Source: Glossina fuscipes (Eukaryota; Arthropoda; Insecta; Diptera; Glossinidae). Taken from it: a stretch of DNA of 64,000 nucleotides. Below, in pieces: positions 1 through 12,665 of the stretch. The notes below the pieces were generated by a model. That model worked only from the letters and a program-made list of their open reading frames with translations, did not search any database and had not been told where the DNA came from. How positions within the stretch are numbered: position 1 is the first letter of the stretch; every line of letters begins with the position of its first letter. The stretch is taken from the NCBI RefSeq assembly GCF_014805625.2, contig NW_023998431.1:5960213-6024212 (forward strand), in the 5' to 3' direction. The position numbers and the translations under genes were made by a program.

Positions 1-348
1 CGGCATTGTTGATAATGCTTTCCTTTCCCTTCGTTATTAATGCGCTTATGGAACTCATAATAAAAAAGTGATGTAAACTCAGAAACAAGAAGCGAAACAA
101 AAGTGCTGAATATACTTATGACGTTATAATCAAAAACTTGACAGCACTTTTGCTAAGGATAGCATTTTTTAGTAATTTTAAGATGACAAAAGAAGGGTCG
201 TAAAGAAGATAATCCTAAATTGATGAAGATGTAGGCTCTAATTTAATTCAATTAAGAATATTTTTTCCGCATCACAACTTTTGTTTTATTTAATTTTATT
301 AATATTTTTAAATATTTTTGTATCGAGTTTACCGAAATTTTTGTACTC
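1..348. other. 5' flank of the Mpv17-like gene
   Basis: AT-rich sequence with no coding exon that I can support. The last 50 bases before the ATG at 349 are A/T-rich and presumably include the promoter and leader of the downstream gene. No TATA box or other element stands out. Confidence 0.5.
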
Positions 349-876
349 ATGAATCGCGCTTTTGTAAAACATTTCAAAGATTACCTTCGCGAAGGTTTAC
401 AGTGTGGAGTTATTATGGGAACGGGAGATATCTTGGCTCAAACAGTAACGGATAAAAGAGAACTTAAGGAAATTAATTTTGGGCGTACTTTAAAATATGC
501 CTCACTTGGTATCTTCTATGTTGGACCTGTACTAAAAGGATGGTACAAATATCTAGATGTAATAGTAACAAAAAAAAACACCAAATTTGTGAGAGCTGCG
601 AAAAAGATGCTTATAGATCAATCGATTATGGCTCCGATGTTAAACCTAACGCTAATTCCACTAGTTGGTATGGTGATGAATCAAAGTTACGATACAATAA
701 AAAGTCATATAAAGTACGATTATTTACAAATTTTGGAAAAAAATTACATACTTTGGCCGGCTGCACAGCTAATTAATTTCGGTTTAATTCCTCTACAATT
801 TCAAGTACTTTTTGTTCAAGTGATAGCAGTTGTATGGAATTTCTTCTTATCTGGCATATTAAACAAAAACAAATGA
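349..876 (+). CDS. Mpv17/PMP22 family inner-membrane protein
   Basis: A complete intronless frame of 175 residues, the usual size for fly Mpv17-like proteins (about 170-200). The family signature is visible near the C-terminus: WPAAQLINFGLIPLQFQ (about residues 136-152) followed by W-N-F-F-L-S, matching the W-P-x-x-Q-x-x-N-F-x-x-x-P pattern. Four hydrophobic stretches fit the family's four membrane spans, and the N-terminal part carries the usual conserved glycine-aspartate (GTGDILAQT). Members lie in the mitochondrial inner membrane or peroxisomes; Mpv17 itself is linked to mitochondrial DNA maintenance, but the transported molecule is unsettled. The start at 349 is the first ATG of the frame. 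The next gene, misato, follows on the same strand after about 340 bases. I am sure of the family; which fly paralogue this is I cannot say. Confidence 0.9.
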   Translation: MNRAFVKHFKDYLREGLQCGVIMGTGDILAQTVTDKRELKEINFGRTLKYASLGIFYVGPVLKGWYKYLDVIVTKKNTKFVRAAKKMLIDQSIMAPMLNLTLIPLVGMVMNQSYDTIKSHIKYDYLQILEKNYILWPAAQLINFGLIPLQFQVLFVQVIAVVWNFFLSGILNKNK

Positions 877-1216
877 TACGAAACTAAAAGAGAAATGCAG
901 CTTCATATTGAAATTTAAAAAAAGGTGCCAGTAATGAATTTAAAAATGTTAAATAATATAAAGTTTTTTTTTCTAAAATATTTGTAGAAATACAAAAGGA
1001 GATTACCTTCAATATATCCTTTACAAAATAAAAAAAATTGTATTTTACTTCACATTTGCAAACATCTGCTAGGCTTTTGTATAGTAACAAAAGTCAATGC
1101 AAAACAAACGTGTGAATGATTGAATGAGAGAATTAGAGTGAATGGTCGCATGAGCTATCACATACTACTTTAAAAAAAATTAATAAGAGGAAGATAATAC
1201 ATAAGCATTTTAAACA
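877..1216. other. Intergenic spacer between Mpv17-like gene and misato
   Basis: This stretch holds the 3' UTR of the Mpv17-like gene, with an AATAAA poly(A) signal at about 1028-1033, and then the short upstream region and leader of misato. No further exon is seen. The small antisense frame here is low-complexity and not convincing. Confidence 0.6.
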
Positions 1217-3105
1217 ATGATTAATGCTCGTGAAATTTTAACTTTGCAATTTGGTAATTATTCGAATTACATAGGAACGCATTGGTGGAACATACAGGTA
1301 TTCTGAGATGATAACCATAAACTTACAAAATATCGAGAATTTGTTTTTATCGCCGCATTAACCATTTAGGAATCTGCCTTCTCTTACGATTGCGAAGGCG
1401 GAACGGGCGAAATCTGCCATGATGTGCTATACAGACAAGGAATCAATCACAACGTAAGTTCAAATTATAGCATACCGAGCCGGTATAGTTTTCAATTTTC
1501 TATCGCTAGAAGCAAATTACTTATACACCCCGATTGCTCTTGTTGGATTTGGAAGGGTCTCTGAAGCACTTACCACAAGATGGTGAATTATACGGTACTA
1601 GTTTAAAACGTAGTGGTGACTTAGCTGATGAAAGATTTGTTCATCAAGAGTGTGTGAAAAAGTTAAAGGAAGACTTAGCTTGGAAAGCTTCAGATGTAGA
1701 AATGATAGTCGAGCCAGAATCAAACAAAAATGAATTTCAACTGGATTTGGATAAAGAGGAACTCAACGTGTACGAAAAAGATTATAATTTAGCACAAAAT
1801 GTAGATAGTTGGGCTGATTTCTTATACGCTCGTTATCATCCACGTACAATTCATGTAATAAAACAATATAATCATAGCAACGAAACGCAAATTTTTGATA
1901 CATATTCGTCTGGAGTCCAACTATGGCAGGATGATCATTTCGAGGAGGACTACTGCGATCGGATCCGCCAATATGTGGAAGAGTGCGATTTTCTACAAGG
2001 TTTTCAGACGATATGTGATGCTTTTAACGGTTTCGCAGGATTAGCCAGTCAATGCTTAGAACACTTAAATGATGAATACCGAAAAGCAAATCTAGTAATA
2101 CCAGTGTATAGCCCTCGTAATATATTATACGAGAATGCAGGTGATTAAGAGTCTCTATAGTGGTTTTCTAAAAGTTAACGCATTTCTTCCGTAGATGCTT
2201 TCATGTCCGATTCCATACGTGTTGTTAACAGTGCCTTTTTATTTCATCGGTTAGCAGAACATGCTTCTACTTTCATTCCGCTTAGTATTCATGGTCGGGT
2301 TTGGCGTGCACTAGAGTCGGTTCGCCAATTACCTCATCTTGACTACATACCTGATAATTTGTATCAAACTTCCGCGATTTTGGCTTCATATCTGGATACT
2401 ATAACCCTAAAATATCGCTTAACGAATGCACAAAGTATTAACACAATTGCTGGTTTTTGTGCAGACTTGAACAACTATGGACGGAAATTGGCAGCTGCTG
2501 GATTAGCAATCCCTTTTCCCATGAATTTTGATGACGATCTCATCGATTGTTTAGATAAGTTTGAAGAACCGTTATTTACACAATTTACTCCAAATTGTAA
2601 TATAGGCACAAATTATGTTGTGCAAAGTGTTTCTGTACGAGGCATACCAATACAGCGTTTGAAGAGACCACCTCAACAAGCCAAAGAACAAATTCATATG
2701 CCTGCCTACCGTTGTCAGTCAGTATCGGAAATGTTTCAATTCTATTTGCAGTGTGTAAATCATTCTAGCTTGGCTCATGTGACTTCTGTGAAAGCTGCCT
2801 TATCTACACGCGTACCTTTTCCCATTGAAATGCTTGATAGACGTTTAACAACATCTGGCTTTATAAACATTTTTAAGAAACGGAATTTGGAGGAGAAAGT
2901 ACAATCCGTGACTTGTTTAGCCATCGCCCAATCCTCTAATGAAATAGGTGACATGCTGGAGTCTTTATATAAAGAAGCGAAACGTCTAAAAATATCAAAA
3001 TTAGTGCGTTTTAAAGCAGCCGGTTTAGAAGAAGACGATTATGAAGAAACTTTAGAAGGTCTGTTATTATTTAAAGATAATTACGAGGATAATTATGAAC
3101 TGTAA
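1217..3105 (+). CDS. mst: Misato (tubulin/FtsZ-like cell-division protein)
   Basis: Four exons: 1217-1297, 1370-1453, 1510-2140 and 2195-3105, with GT..AG introns of 54-72 bases. They join in phase to 568 residues, close to the known fly Misato length. The N-terminus reads REILTLQFGNYSNYIGTHWW, the diagnostic misato/DML1 start, which resembles the beta-tubulin N-terminus. GGTGEICHDVLYRQG (about residues 37-51) and TYTPRLLLLDLEGSLK follow. NVDSWADFLYARYHPR (about 152) and GFQTICDAFNGFAGLASQ (about 215-232) are the other family blocks; the latter replaces the tubulin-like core. The acceptor of exon 3 could lie 3 bases further on (1513), which would drop one lysine. Misato is needed for spindle formation in flies, and its human homologue MSTO1 affects mitochondrial fusion and distribution. 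The gene is convergent with the PPIP5K gene, only 169 bases away. Confidence 0.93.
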
Positions 3106-3274
3106 TTAACATTGCGGGCTGTAGGGCTATTACACTTTTTAAAACAGTTTCATAATTAGTTTATTAATATATGTAAGAGATGTTTTTAGATTTTAAACAC
3201 AAAAATATAATTTATATTTATTTTTCTAGTGTCTGTAATGTTTTACAATGTATAGGCTGGTATGCTTTAGAATA
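3106..3274. other. Shared 3' region between misato and PPIP5K
   Basis: Only 169 bases separate the two stop codons of these convergent genes, so their 3' UTRs must be very short or overlap. TTTATT at 3217-3222 reads AATAAA on the minus strand and is a good poly(A) signal for the PPIP5K transcript, about 55 bases past its stop. On the plus strand only variant signals such as AATATA are seen. Confidence 0.6.
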
Positions 3275-6200
3275 TTATTTTTTCTCTAAGTAATCTTTCG
3301 AATCGCCCATAACTTTGGTGGTTATAAATCTTTTATTAGGACGCATTGAAGGCGAGGTCACCGTACTGTTGGTTTCGTTACTGGAAGGAGCTTGTACCGA
3401 TTGTGACGGTACTAAAAGGAATTCATTAAATAGGAACTCTGCATCCATAGATTGGGTTTTGCCCCGCAAAGTACGGGCAAGGCGTCTGGGCGGTTCTATG
3501 AATTTTTCTCTAACTATTAGTGCACCTGGACGAGGGCTTGTTGGACCACTTGCGGGTGCAAGGTCAGTGGCGACCGTTGAACATGATTGTGTAACTGGTC
3601 GAAAAGCTGTCATTTTATGTTGTGGTGAACTGCAAACAGACGAGGAATTTGAAGCAGCCACGCCAGAACTTTTTAGATTTATACAAGATTGCGTTAACTC
3701 GGCATCAACAAAATCTTCAACTTTGTTAGGTACCCGTTTTAAGGTATTGCTTTCGAAAGGAAAATTCGAGTTTGAGGTCGATTGAGTTAGATTTTCAAAT
3801 TTGCGCAAACGAGCATCTTGCTTCAGTTGAGCTGGTATATTTATGGAACCGTGCAACACAGAATAATCTTTGGGCTTATCGAATTCACCATCTTCAAAAA
3901 GGCTTATTTGCCTTTGTATCCGTGGCGATATAGGGTCTGAAACTTTTCTAACATTTAATGAAGGCAGTTCGGGGTTAAGCAAGCCTGCACTCAACGGTGG
4001 TTCCGCGCATGCGCAGGGAGTTTTGCGCTCATGCGCTGCTAAACGTTTGCTGCGCATTATAGTAAATAATTCATTCGATTTTTGCGTATCATCTGGTGGC
4101 TGCCCTTGATTAACGTGAGCTTCGCAACAATAGCAGAAAGCCATTTGCGATTCATCGCAGGGCAAAGATGGGGTAGCAGCAGAGGGTGTAGCGTCGTCGT
4201 CATCTTCAAAACCCTTTTATATAAAGATAAGACAACAAAAATTTCGATAAATTCTTTTATTTAAGTTCGTTTAATTTGTAACTTACTTCCATTGATAATG
4301 TCAAAGATCCTTTATTGGCGACTATGCTAAGATCCATGTTAAAACTGACTGGTGTCAAACAGGCACTCTTCGCTTCAAAACCAGCAGCCACTGCTGAGAA
4401 ATGGAGTTCATCTAATGCATTGTTCGCCTCACCTAATGTGTCTGTATTTAGAGGCGCGTAAACGCTAACCGAATTTAAATCAACATCCAATTGTGGAAAG
4501 AACTTGGCGAGTTGTTCTGTGGCAGCTGGTGGCATATTGTAACCTTCCGTGCTGGTTAAACTAATTGACATGTCACAACTTGGTGTCTCTTGTGAACAAG
4601 TATCCGATATGGCTGGCGATGACGGCTCCGTAATACTGCTGGCTATACTTGATTGTTTACTCCACACTTCATAGTTATTTTAATAATTTTTTTTTTATAT
4701 TTAAATATTTTACATATATTTAAAATATTATTTGAAATTTGAAAAAATGCTATAATATTCTTAAAATCGTATTGACTAGCAAATTAAAGAACAACAAATA
4801 TAAAAATTAATATTTAACAATGAAATATGCAATTTGAACTAAGCAAATATTAAAAACAAAATTTTGTTTTTAATAATATTATACAGTTTGTGGAGCTTAA
4901 ATAAGGAGTCTATATAGTATTTAAAGTAAGTAATGTCCAAATTATTTCAATATATTAGTTTAATAGAAAATGCTATAATTCAATAATCAGGAGACAAAAG
5001 TAAATAAGAAAACTGCAACCGCTCTGAATTGAAATCCCATTATTAATGGATTATTCATGAATTATTGGTGTATTTCATAGATTGCAAGTTACTAGTCAAA
5101 ACACGTTTTCCTTAAGATTATCGAAGTTTTCACTTATTGCTGTACATTATTTGGTTTAAGTGAATGAGTAAGAAGCCTCAACTCAATTTTTGCGATAGCT
5201 GAAATATGTAACTGTTATCAAAGCGGAAATTAATGTTGCAAGTAGATAATGTTGTTAATGTTGCGCGAAGTAAATTTACGTCTGAATAGGTGATGGCTTT
5301 GGCGCATTGGTGGCTAACATCTAACACAATACTTAAGAGTATTATGAAATAAATCTCATATAAGATTTATGCATAATCTAGAAAATAATTCTGTCATATC
5401 TATATAATTTTTTAATTAATAGTAATGTTCAAGCCTTTTTCAACTTGATGGGACGAAGGCGGCACGGTGCGAATCGTATGTAGTCAGACGTCCTGTTTCC
5501 TTGCTGTTTCCCCTAAACCGATAAATGTATCCACTTCTCAAATGTAAGCTATGTTAATCTAACATAAACTACTCTACCCATATATATTTGTCCTTCTCTA
5601 TACATTTAATTATCATATAAGTAGTTGTATACTATTTATTTCGCGACAGATGATTTTTAAATCTCAATCCAAATGGTCTAGTGGAACTCTATTTGGCTGA
5701 TTTACAACTTTAATCGTAATCGGTTAACGAGGGCGAAGAAGAAAGGTAGACCGATCAACGCTACTCGTTTAATTCGACACTGAGATGCGAAAAGAAATAT
5801 AACCAAAACTTCTCAGCTTTCGTAAATAATATTATATTAGTCCGTTAACATAAACTTATGAGCGCTCCTTGATGCCCTGAGATAATAAAATTTCGCAATG
5901 AACTTTTATAATATTAGATACGGTTTCTTTGATCATTATTATGAAAGTTGATCTTTATATTGAAAATGACGATCAAGTAAATAGAGAGAAGAAAAAAAAG
6001 CAAAATACATAAATAAATAAATGTAAATAAACCAAAACGCACATTGGTAGTAAATAAAAATGAAAAAGTTGACAAAATATGAAGGAAAAGTATCTACTGT
6101 TAACATTACTGCTGCCTTATCTACGCATGGCAGCGATGCAAGAAGTTTTGAAACATTTTTGCAATCGGCTATATGTTTGCGATGACTTTGTTCTTAGGTG

Positions 6201-9200
6201 ATAGAAAAGTAGACTAACCTACTAATAGTATTAGTATTGTCTGTATTGTAACTTATGTATGTTTTATTGTATTCGTGTTAATTTATTTATTTTTTTTTGT
6301 AAATGGATTCTTAAAACTTTTACATATAGGGGGAATGATTAATAAAGCGTGGACTGTGTAACCGAACGATGGTGCTATTTAAGATCTCTTAATCGTAGGT
6401 AAACGTCGCGTCGAGGGCAGCAGATTATGAATATCCACCCGAAAGATATATAAGCCAGTTTTATTTAGAATTACATTTCAAATACATAAATAATCGAATG
6501 CGAAAAATAAATTTTCCTTATCTTCATTCATTATTATCATAAATATTATTGATATTAATTCATAAAATATAAAAGATATAATAGAAACGATAATTTCGAT
6601 TTTCCTTATCCCATATTTATATAAAAAAAGAAAAAAGTTCGCAATGATGCATTAAATAAATTTAAAATTATAAAAACAAACATGTTTGTGAAAAAATAAA
6701 AGACCCTTTACATAGAATTTTTATATATTACTACAATTTTTATAATCTTACCCATGTGCCGTGTAGACACATGGGTAAATGTTTCTTAAAACATCAACAC
6801 TTACTAATGTTTGAAGGATTTTGAGCGGACGATTGATTTAAATTTCTTTCCAGACGTGTTGGATCAAATCTTCTTTGACGACCGCAACGAGTGCACAATT
6901 CAAAATGAGAATCCTCATCGCGGTGATTATCGTTGCAGATGCATAAATGGTTAGTAGGTGTACTGACACATGTTTCTTCTTCAATAGTTGTCGTAATCAT
7001 CGAGAGCGGAGTTGACGGGTTTTTCGGTGGTGTACACGTTGGCGTTTTAAATAGTGGTGCCGTTGTCATTTTCTCCAGGAAGTTATCGAGTTGTTTAAGT
7101 GAAAGAGCATTGTGCAGTGTTTCCAAGGGCCGTATGGGTGGCACACCACCAAAGCCCTCTAAAACTATCCAAGCAATCAAAAAAGTATTAAAATGTCCAA
7201 TCAATATTAAAAATAATATGTATAACGAGAATTGAGTAAATTGTTTTAACACCCTCCACCAAAGAAAGATGTATAAAAATTCTGTTTTTTAATATTTCAA
7301 AATACGTATTGTAACACATATAAATTATATCTGATATGTTTTCAACCTACTCATCTTGATCTAAACCAGTTTTCCGCGTCTTCGTTGTCAAAACCACTTC
7401 GGATTGCAAAAGTTGAATTAGAATAATGAACATCCGGTTAGCGTTGGAAATGCTTACTATTAAAACAGCTATTTATGAGTTGTTAGTAGAAAGTACTCCT
7501 AAAAAAGCGAAAGCGGATGACAGCAGAAGCGGTCTGCTGTGTCATTTTCAATTAACTTTAACTTTTTAGTCGCTTGCAGTATTTCCTCTTTAACAGAAAT
7601 TGGCAAATTTATCTTTGCTTGGTCGGTCACGTTTCTTGGTTTTCCAGAAGGACGATTTAGAAAAAAAAATTTAAAATTACATGTAGATACAGGTCTCATA
7701 AGCAGGCTAACCAGCCAAAGCGATAAGATTGGGTCGAATATCGCAAAGCCAGACTTTTCAGAGGCGTAACGCGGAAGCTCGTCGAACCTGTTTGGCTATT
7801 TCAAAAATATATATTAAATTTCAGAATCCAAAGTAATACTTTTTATATTTCACCATTTTAATATTTTATTCATTAGATTAAAGTTACATTATTAATGTAA
7901 ATATTGTAATTTGTTCGCAATATGACTCACTTTTACTTCTCGCTTTTCTCTACTTATTATGAGTAAATATCCAAATTCTATATATTACGAGCATATCCTA
8001 ATACAAATTATGAGCGGATAACGCTAGGCTATTCTACTGATTAAGTTGAAAAATACCCCGCCTGCCTATTATATATATATATACATATAAATATATATAT
8101 TTATTTGTAGAAAAGATGAAAAATGATTTTTCACATTTTAGACGAATTGCAAACAACGAACATTTTTAAAATTATATCCAAAAACACTTATACATATATA
8201 GACATAAATAAATAATAAAAAAGAAAAAAAATTATGTTATTTTTTTACTTAACTTACCTGATGATGAGACTGGTATCATATCTCGTAAATTGGGTGCCGA
8301 AGAACTTCCACTGATAACCGCAGTGCTAAATAAGCTATTGGCGCTGGTGGTCATCTTTTTATTGAAACCACCGAATCCCAACATTTTCATATAAGACATC
8401 TGGCCGGCAATACTGTGTCTTTGACGTCTAGACGACGATACCGATGATGTGGACGATACCGAAGTGGCATTACCGTCTATAGTTGCGGAAGTGGTCGTGG
8501 TTATGTTGTCGTTGTGCATGCCACCGGTAGCCGTTGTGGTTGTGGTAATGGGATAAGAGGTAATGGTAAGGTGGGGAGTGGTTGATACATTGTTATTGTC
8601 ATTATTGGTATAAGAGGCAGCAGAGGATAAATTATGAAATAGATCGGTAAAGGAACGGAGATCATGGGTCGTGACATTAGAAGAGTCAGTAATGAGTTTG
8701 GTATTAAATTCATTTGTATTATATGATAAATTAGTTAAATTATTGGCGGAAGTAGAAGAAGTTAAAGTTACAACAACATTCGGTATTGTGATATTTGTAT
8801 GTAAATTTGAATTTGTGGCCGAATGGTAATGCAAATGTATGTTATGATGCGATTGATGTTTCGTATAAAATTTTTCTCGTGATTGCTCTTGTTGCTGATA
8901 GGTATCGGGAGGATAATGAATTGGAGTACTCTGATAACTGGTTATGCTAGCAGAATTTTCAGCGATGGGAGGAATTACGGTACAAATGTTGCATGGAAAT
9001 TTAAAAGGATTTGCTAACTCTACTATAATCGGGGCCGATTGAGCGTTGGTCAATGAGGTCTTATGCTTAGCAACTATGAGTGCACGGTCAGTAGGCTTAA
9101 CAATTATGGGCAACGATGCAGTGTCTTCCAAAGCTTTGCATAATTGTAAAGTGGAAGCGGTAGGTGAATTGGTAAGGGAGGAGGCTTTCAATAATCTGTT

Positions 9201-12200
9201 ATCACGATGTTGTTGTGGAAGAAAATCACCACTTAATAGAACAGCAGGAGCTGAAGCAGACATTTGGAAATCCTCCTCAAATTCGGCATAATTGCTTTGC
9301 TTTTTGATAAAAGGCATTATCAGCTCACTGAGGTCGGTTTCACTTTTTGCATGATTATGAGGTAAGGAATTCTCTTCATTATCAATGCATAAGTGTAACG
9401 AGCAGTTGCAAGTTAATGGTCTCTCATTAGTCGATAGAGGTGACATTCTACGAAATTCTCGCAATTTTTGTATATAATCTGAACTATCATTACTTTCCAT
9501 ACGCCGCATAGTTAATAACTGACTTTGTTTTTTTAATAATTGCTCTGTTGCTGAATCGGTTTTTTGAGTCGGGCAAATTTCTTGATTGTTATTACCGTTC
9601 GGAGTCAGATTAAAATCTATTTCGGATAGGGGTAACTCGTTCGTCGATGAATCGATTTTGTAAAGTGTTAAATTATCTGTTATGCGTATTTGAAAAGCTG
9701 TACGATTAAGATTAGTTATACTGTGTGATGAATTGAAAATTTCTGGGAATTTTTTATCACTGGCAAGGCAGATACCATCTAGAATTGTTAATACGACCGA
9801 TTTATATAAAAGCGTAGAAAGCGCGAAACAAGTATATTTCAAGGAAAAATTTTACGGGAATTTATTTTTTCGATTTAAAATTTTTAAGCGTATTTTAAAA
9901 GAAATACATATAAAGAAACCTTTTATTAGATATGTGTGTAATTTATAAAAGTACGGAAAATCACATATACATAACTTGGTAGGAATGCATATTGAACATT
10001 ACATACACACACACTTTTACATATATGTATATATATACATATATATACATATGTACATATATACGGAATAAATACAAGCAAAACTATTTACAGATGCACA
10101 AGCATGAAATACGAAACAATAATTAAACAATTGAATGCTAAATCATGCAAGCCTGGCAAGTGAAAGGCAGGTAGAGATCCCAAGAAGGATAGATACATTT
10201 TTTAAGGCAACAAAAGAGTGTAGTAATTAATGTTAGATTTTTTTTAATTCTTTCCCTTTTTTTTATATTATTATTGCAAGACTTTTTATAATTAGTTAAT
10301 TTAACTGCCGACATTAATACATTAATTGAAATCGATTTTTTTTTAATGAACTCTGCTAAACCATTTCGTTAATACGGAAAAGGTTGTTGGAGTAATGGCA
10401 GTAGTTAATTTAACTAAACGACGGGAACGTATTGAGTATGATTTGAATAGAGGCGGCACCGAATTTCAGCCAAATACACGGAACTTCCCGGCCAGATGCT
10501 TATACATTCGAGTTATAATACATGATTACAACAATAATTTCGATTAAACATAAAAAGTGATGTGAATTTTTATGTTTTGCTTCGGTTTTTTTGTTTAGTA
10601 GAAATATTGAAAGTATTGTTTTGTACACATATATACATATATATATTTATATATATATATACATACGTGTACACGTATATATATATATATATATACACGT
10701 ATACATATATATATATGTACACACGTACAGAAACTATAAGTGTTAAATAAGATTTATTTTTACATAAGTAATTGTTCTTTTTTTCGGATAATTTTTTTTT
10801 GTTTTTTAATAACAGAACCAAAATATTTATTTAAATTTATTCAATTAGAAGATAGTTGGAAATGTTAGAAAATATATTCATTAATGTTTTTTTTACAATT
10901 CTTTACAAAATAAAATCACAAAATATGAAAAGTGAGTCTAATCAAACATTTCCTAGTCTTCGCACCCCGATGTTCACTTAAGATAGATCGTGAAGAAAAG
11001 TATTTTCGCATTAGCGCGGATTTTTAATATTCAACATTTTAAGAAAAATCATCAAACTTTTTTTTTGGTAAATGGCTCTATTGGCCCAAGTACGCCGCAT
11101 ATTACACTGAATATCGTTTAATATTTGGCGTTTACTTTTCTTACATGTGTAAAAATTGTTGGCATTTGTTTTGCTTTGTAAAATTTTCCACCAAAAAGGA
11201 AGCAACACATTGCATATGTCTTTAAAGGTTCTTCAGAAATGGAGAAAAGTTTGGTTGCAAGTTTTAGCACTTCAGCTATATACTGTTATAGCAAGTGCAT
11301 GTATAACTTTGCTTTCGCCGTTTTGCAATGTTTCATGTTTTATCGGTATGTGGTGATGGAAATAAACACACATAGTCATAGTCAGATAAGGTTGAGCATT
11401 TGTTAGCATAACCCCTTCAAAATATTAGTTGATTTGTGTCCGTATCTTAAACTTATTTCCGATTAAATACATCAGTCTGCAAGCTCAACTTTCCTCATTT
11501 ACTAGAGCTTTCATTTTTCTGCTCCAATATCAAAAAGTCAGCCGCTGACGCTCATGGAATGCTCTCAAATATTTAGTGTCCCAGACAACTATTAGTGATA
11601 GAGTGTGTCGTGAACGTTTCCAACGCTTCAAGAAGCGTTATTTTCGTGTCATGTCCTGTATTTGATGCGATCAGCTCAAGGCAGTGTACTGTGAGCTGCT
11701 AAAATCGTCTGAAATAATCGCAGGTTACCTGCATCGAAACCAATTAATGCCTTTATGCTGTACATTGAAAGGCAAACGGCCCCCAATTCATCATGACTAC
11801 TTAAGTTTGAAGTTTGGAGAAGTTTAAATAGAAAGTTATACCGCACCCCCGTGTCCACCAGTCCTTGCCCCTACTGACTATCACTTATTTGGAGTAATGG
11901 CACAAAATGGCCTGACTGACGTGCGCTTCCGTTTTTATAAAGAACCTAAACCTTGAATTGAGTATTCCCTCAGAAGATGAGCAGGGTTTTCGACTCAAGC
12001 CTGAAATATAAGAGAAAGTAGCAGCCAGCGACAGGCAAACTAGGAATAGTGGATATTTAAACAATTTTTTACAACTTTATACATCTATACAATGTTTACA
12101 GGTTTATACACCTAATCTTATTTGTTTTGGCGTTGACGTCGGTCTTTAGACCTATAACTACATAAGTTTTTTAGCTGAAAGAAGAACTGAAAACTAAGAA

Positions 12201-12631
12201 TTATTTATGTTCGATTTCGAACTCCATTTTCGCGCAATGAATGTGTCAAAAATAAGTTACAACAGAACGACAGATGCGCATGCCTGTCAGTGGAAAGTAT
12301 GAGAACCGTACGTTTTAAAGACAGCAATTTATTTAACAGATGATCGTTATGTAGTTTTTTAGTGAAAATAAGTTTCTTTTTTTTTTATTATGCCCGGACA
12401 ATATTATTATCACCCCGTATAATAAGATTAAAGTATGCCACGCAAAGTCATCTTAGAAGGCACTTAATCTGCAACTGTAGCCCGCTTGCATTTAAATTTA
12501 TTGAAAGATTAAACACAAGATTGTTCTAGAAGTTTTGCCTTTTGCCTTTTGCATAACTGAATACACACTTTCATATTTTGTGAAGTATTTTTCAATAAGA
12601 ACATGCAAGAAACAAAAATAAAACAAAAAAA

Positions 12632-12665
<34 letters not shown>

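Noticed and set aside
540..776. 78-codon plus-strand frame inside the Mpv17-like gene
   Set aside because: It overlaps the clear Mpv17-family frame out of phase and shows no family features.
8501..8713. 70-codon minus-strand frame within the long PPIP5K exon
   Set aside because: Out-of-phase shadow of the Thr/Asn-rich repeat in the real coding frame.
10562..10821. Frames on both strands rich in Tyr/Ile/Val
   Set aside because: They are translations of a TA/TACG simple repeat.
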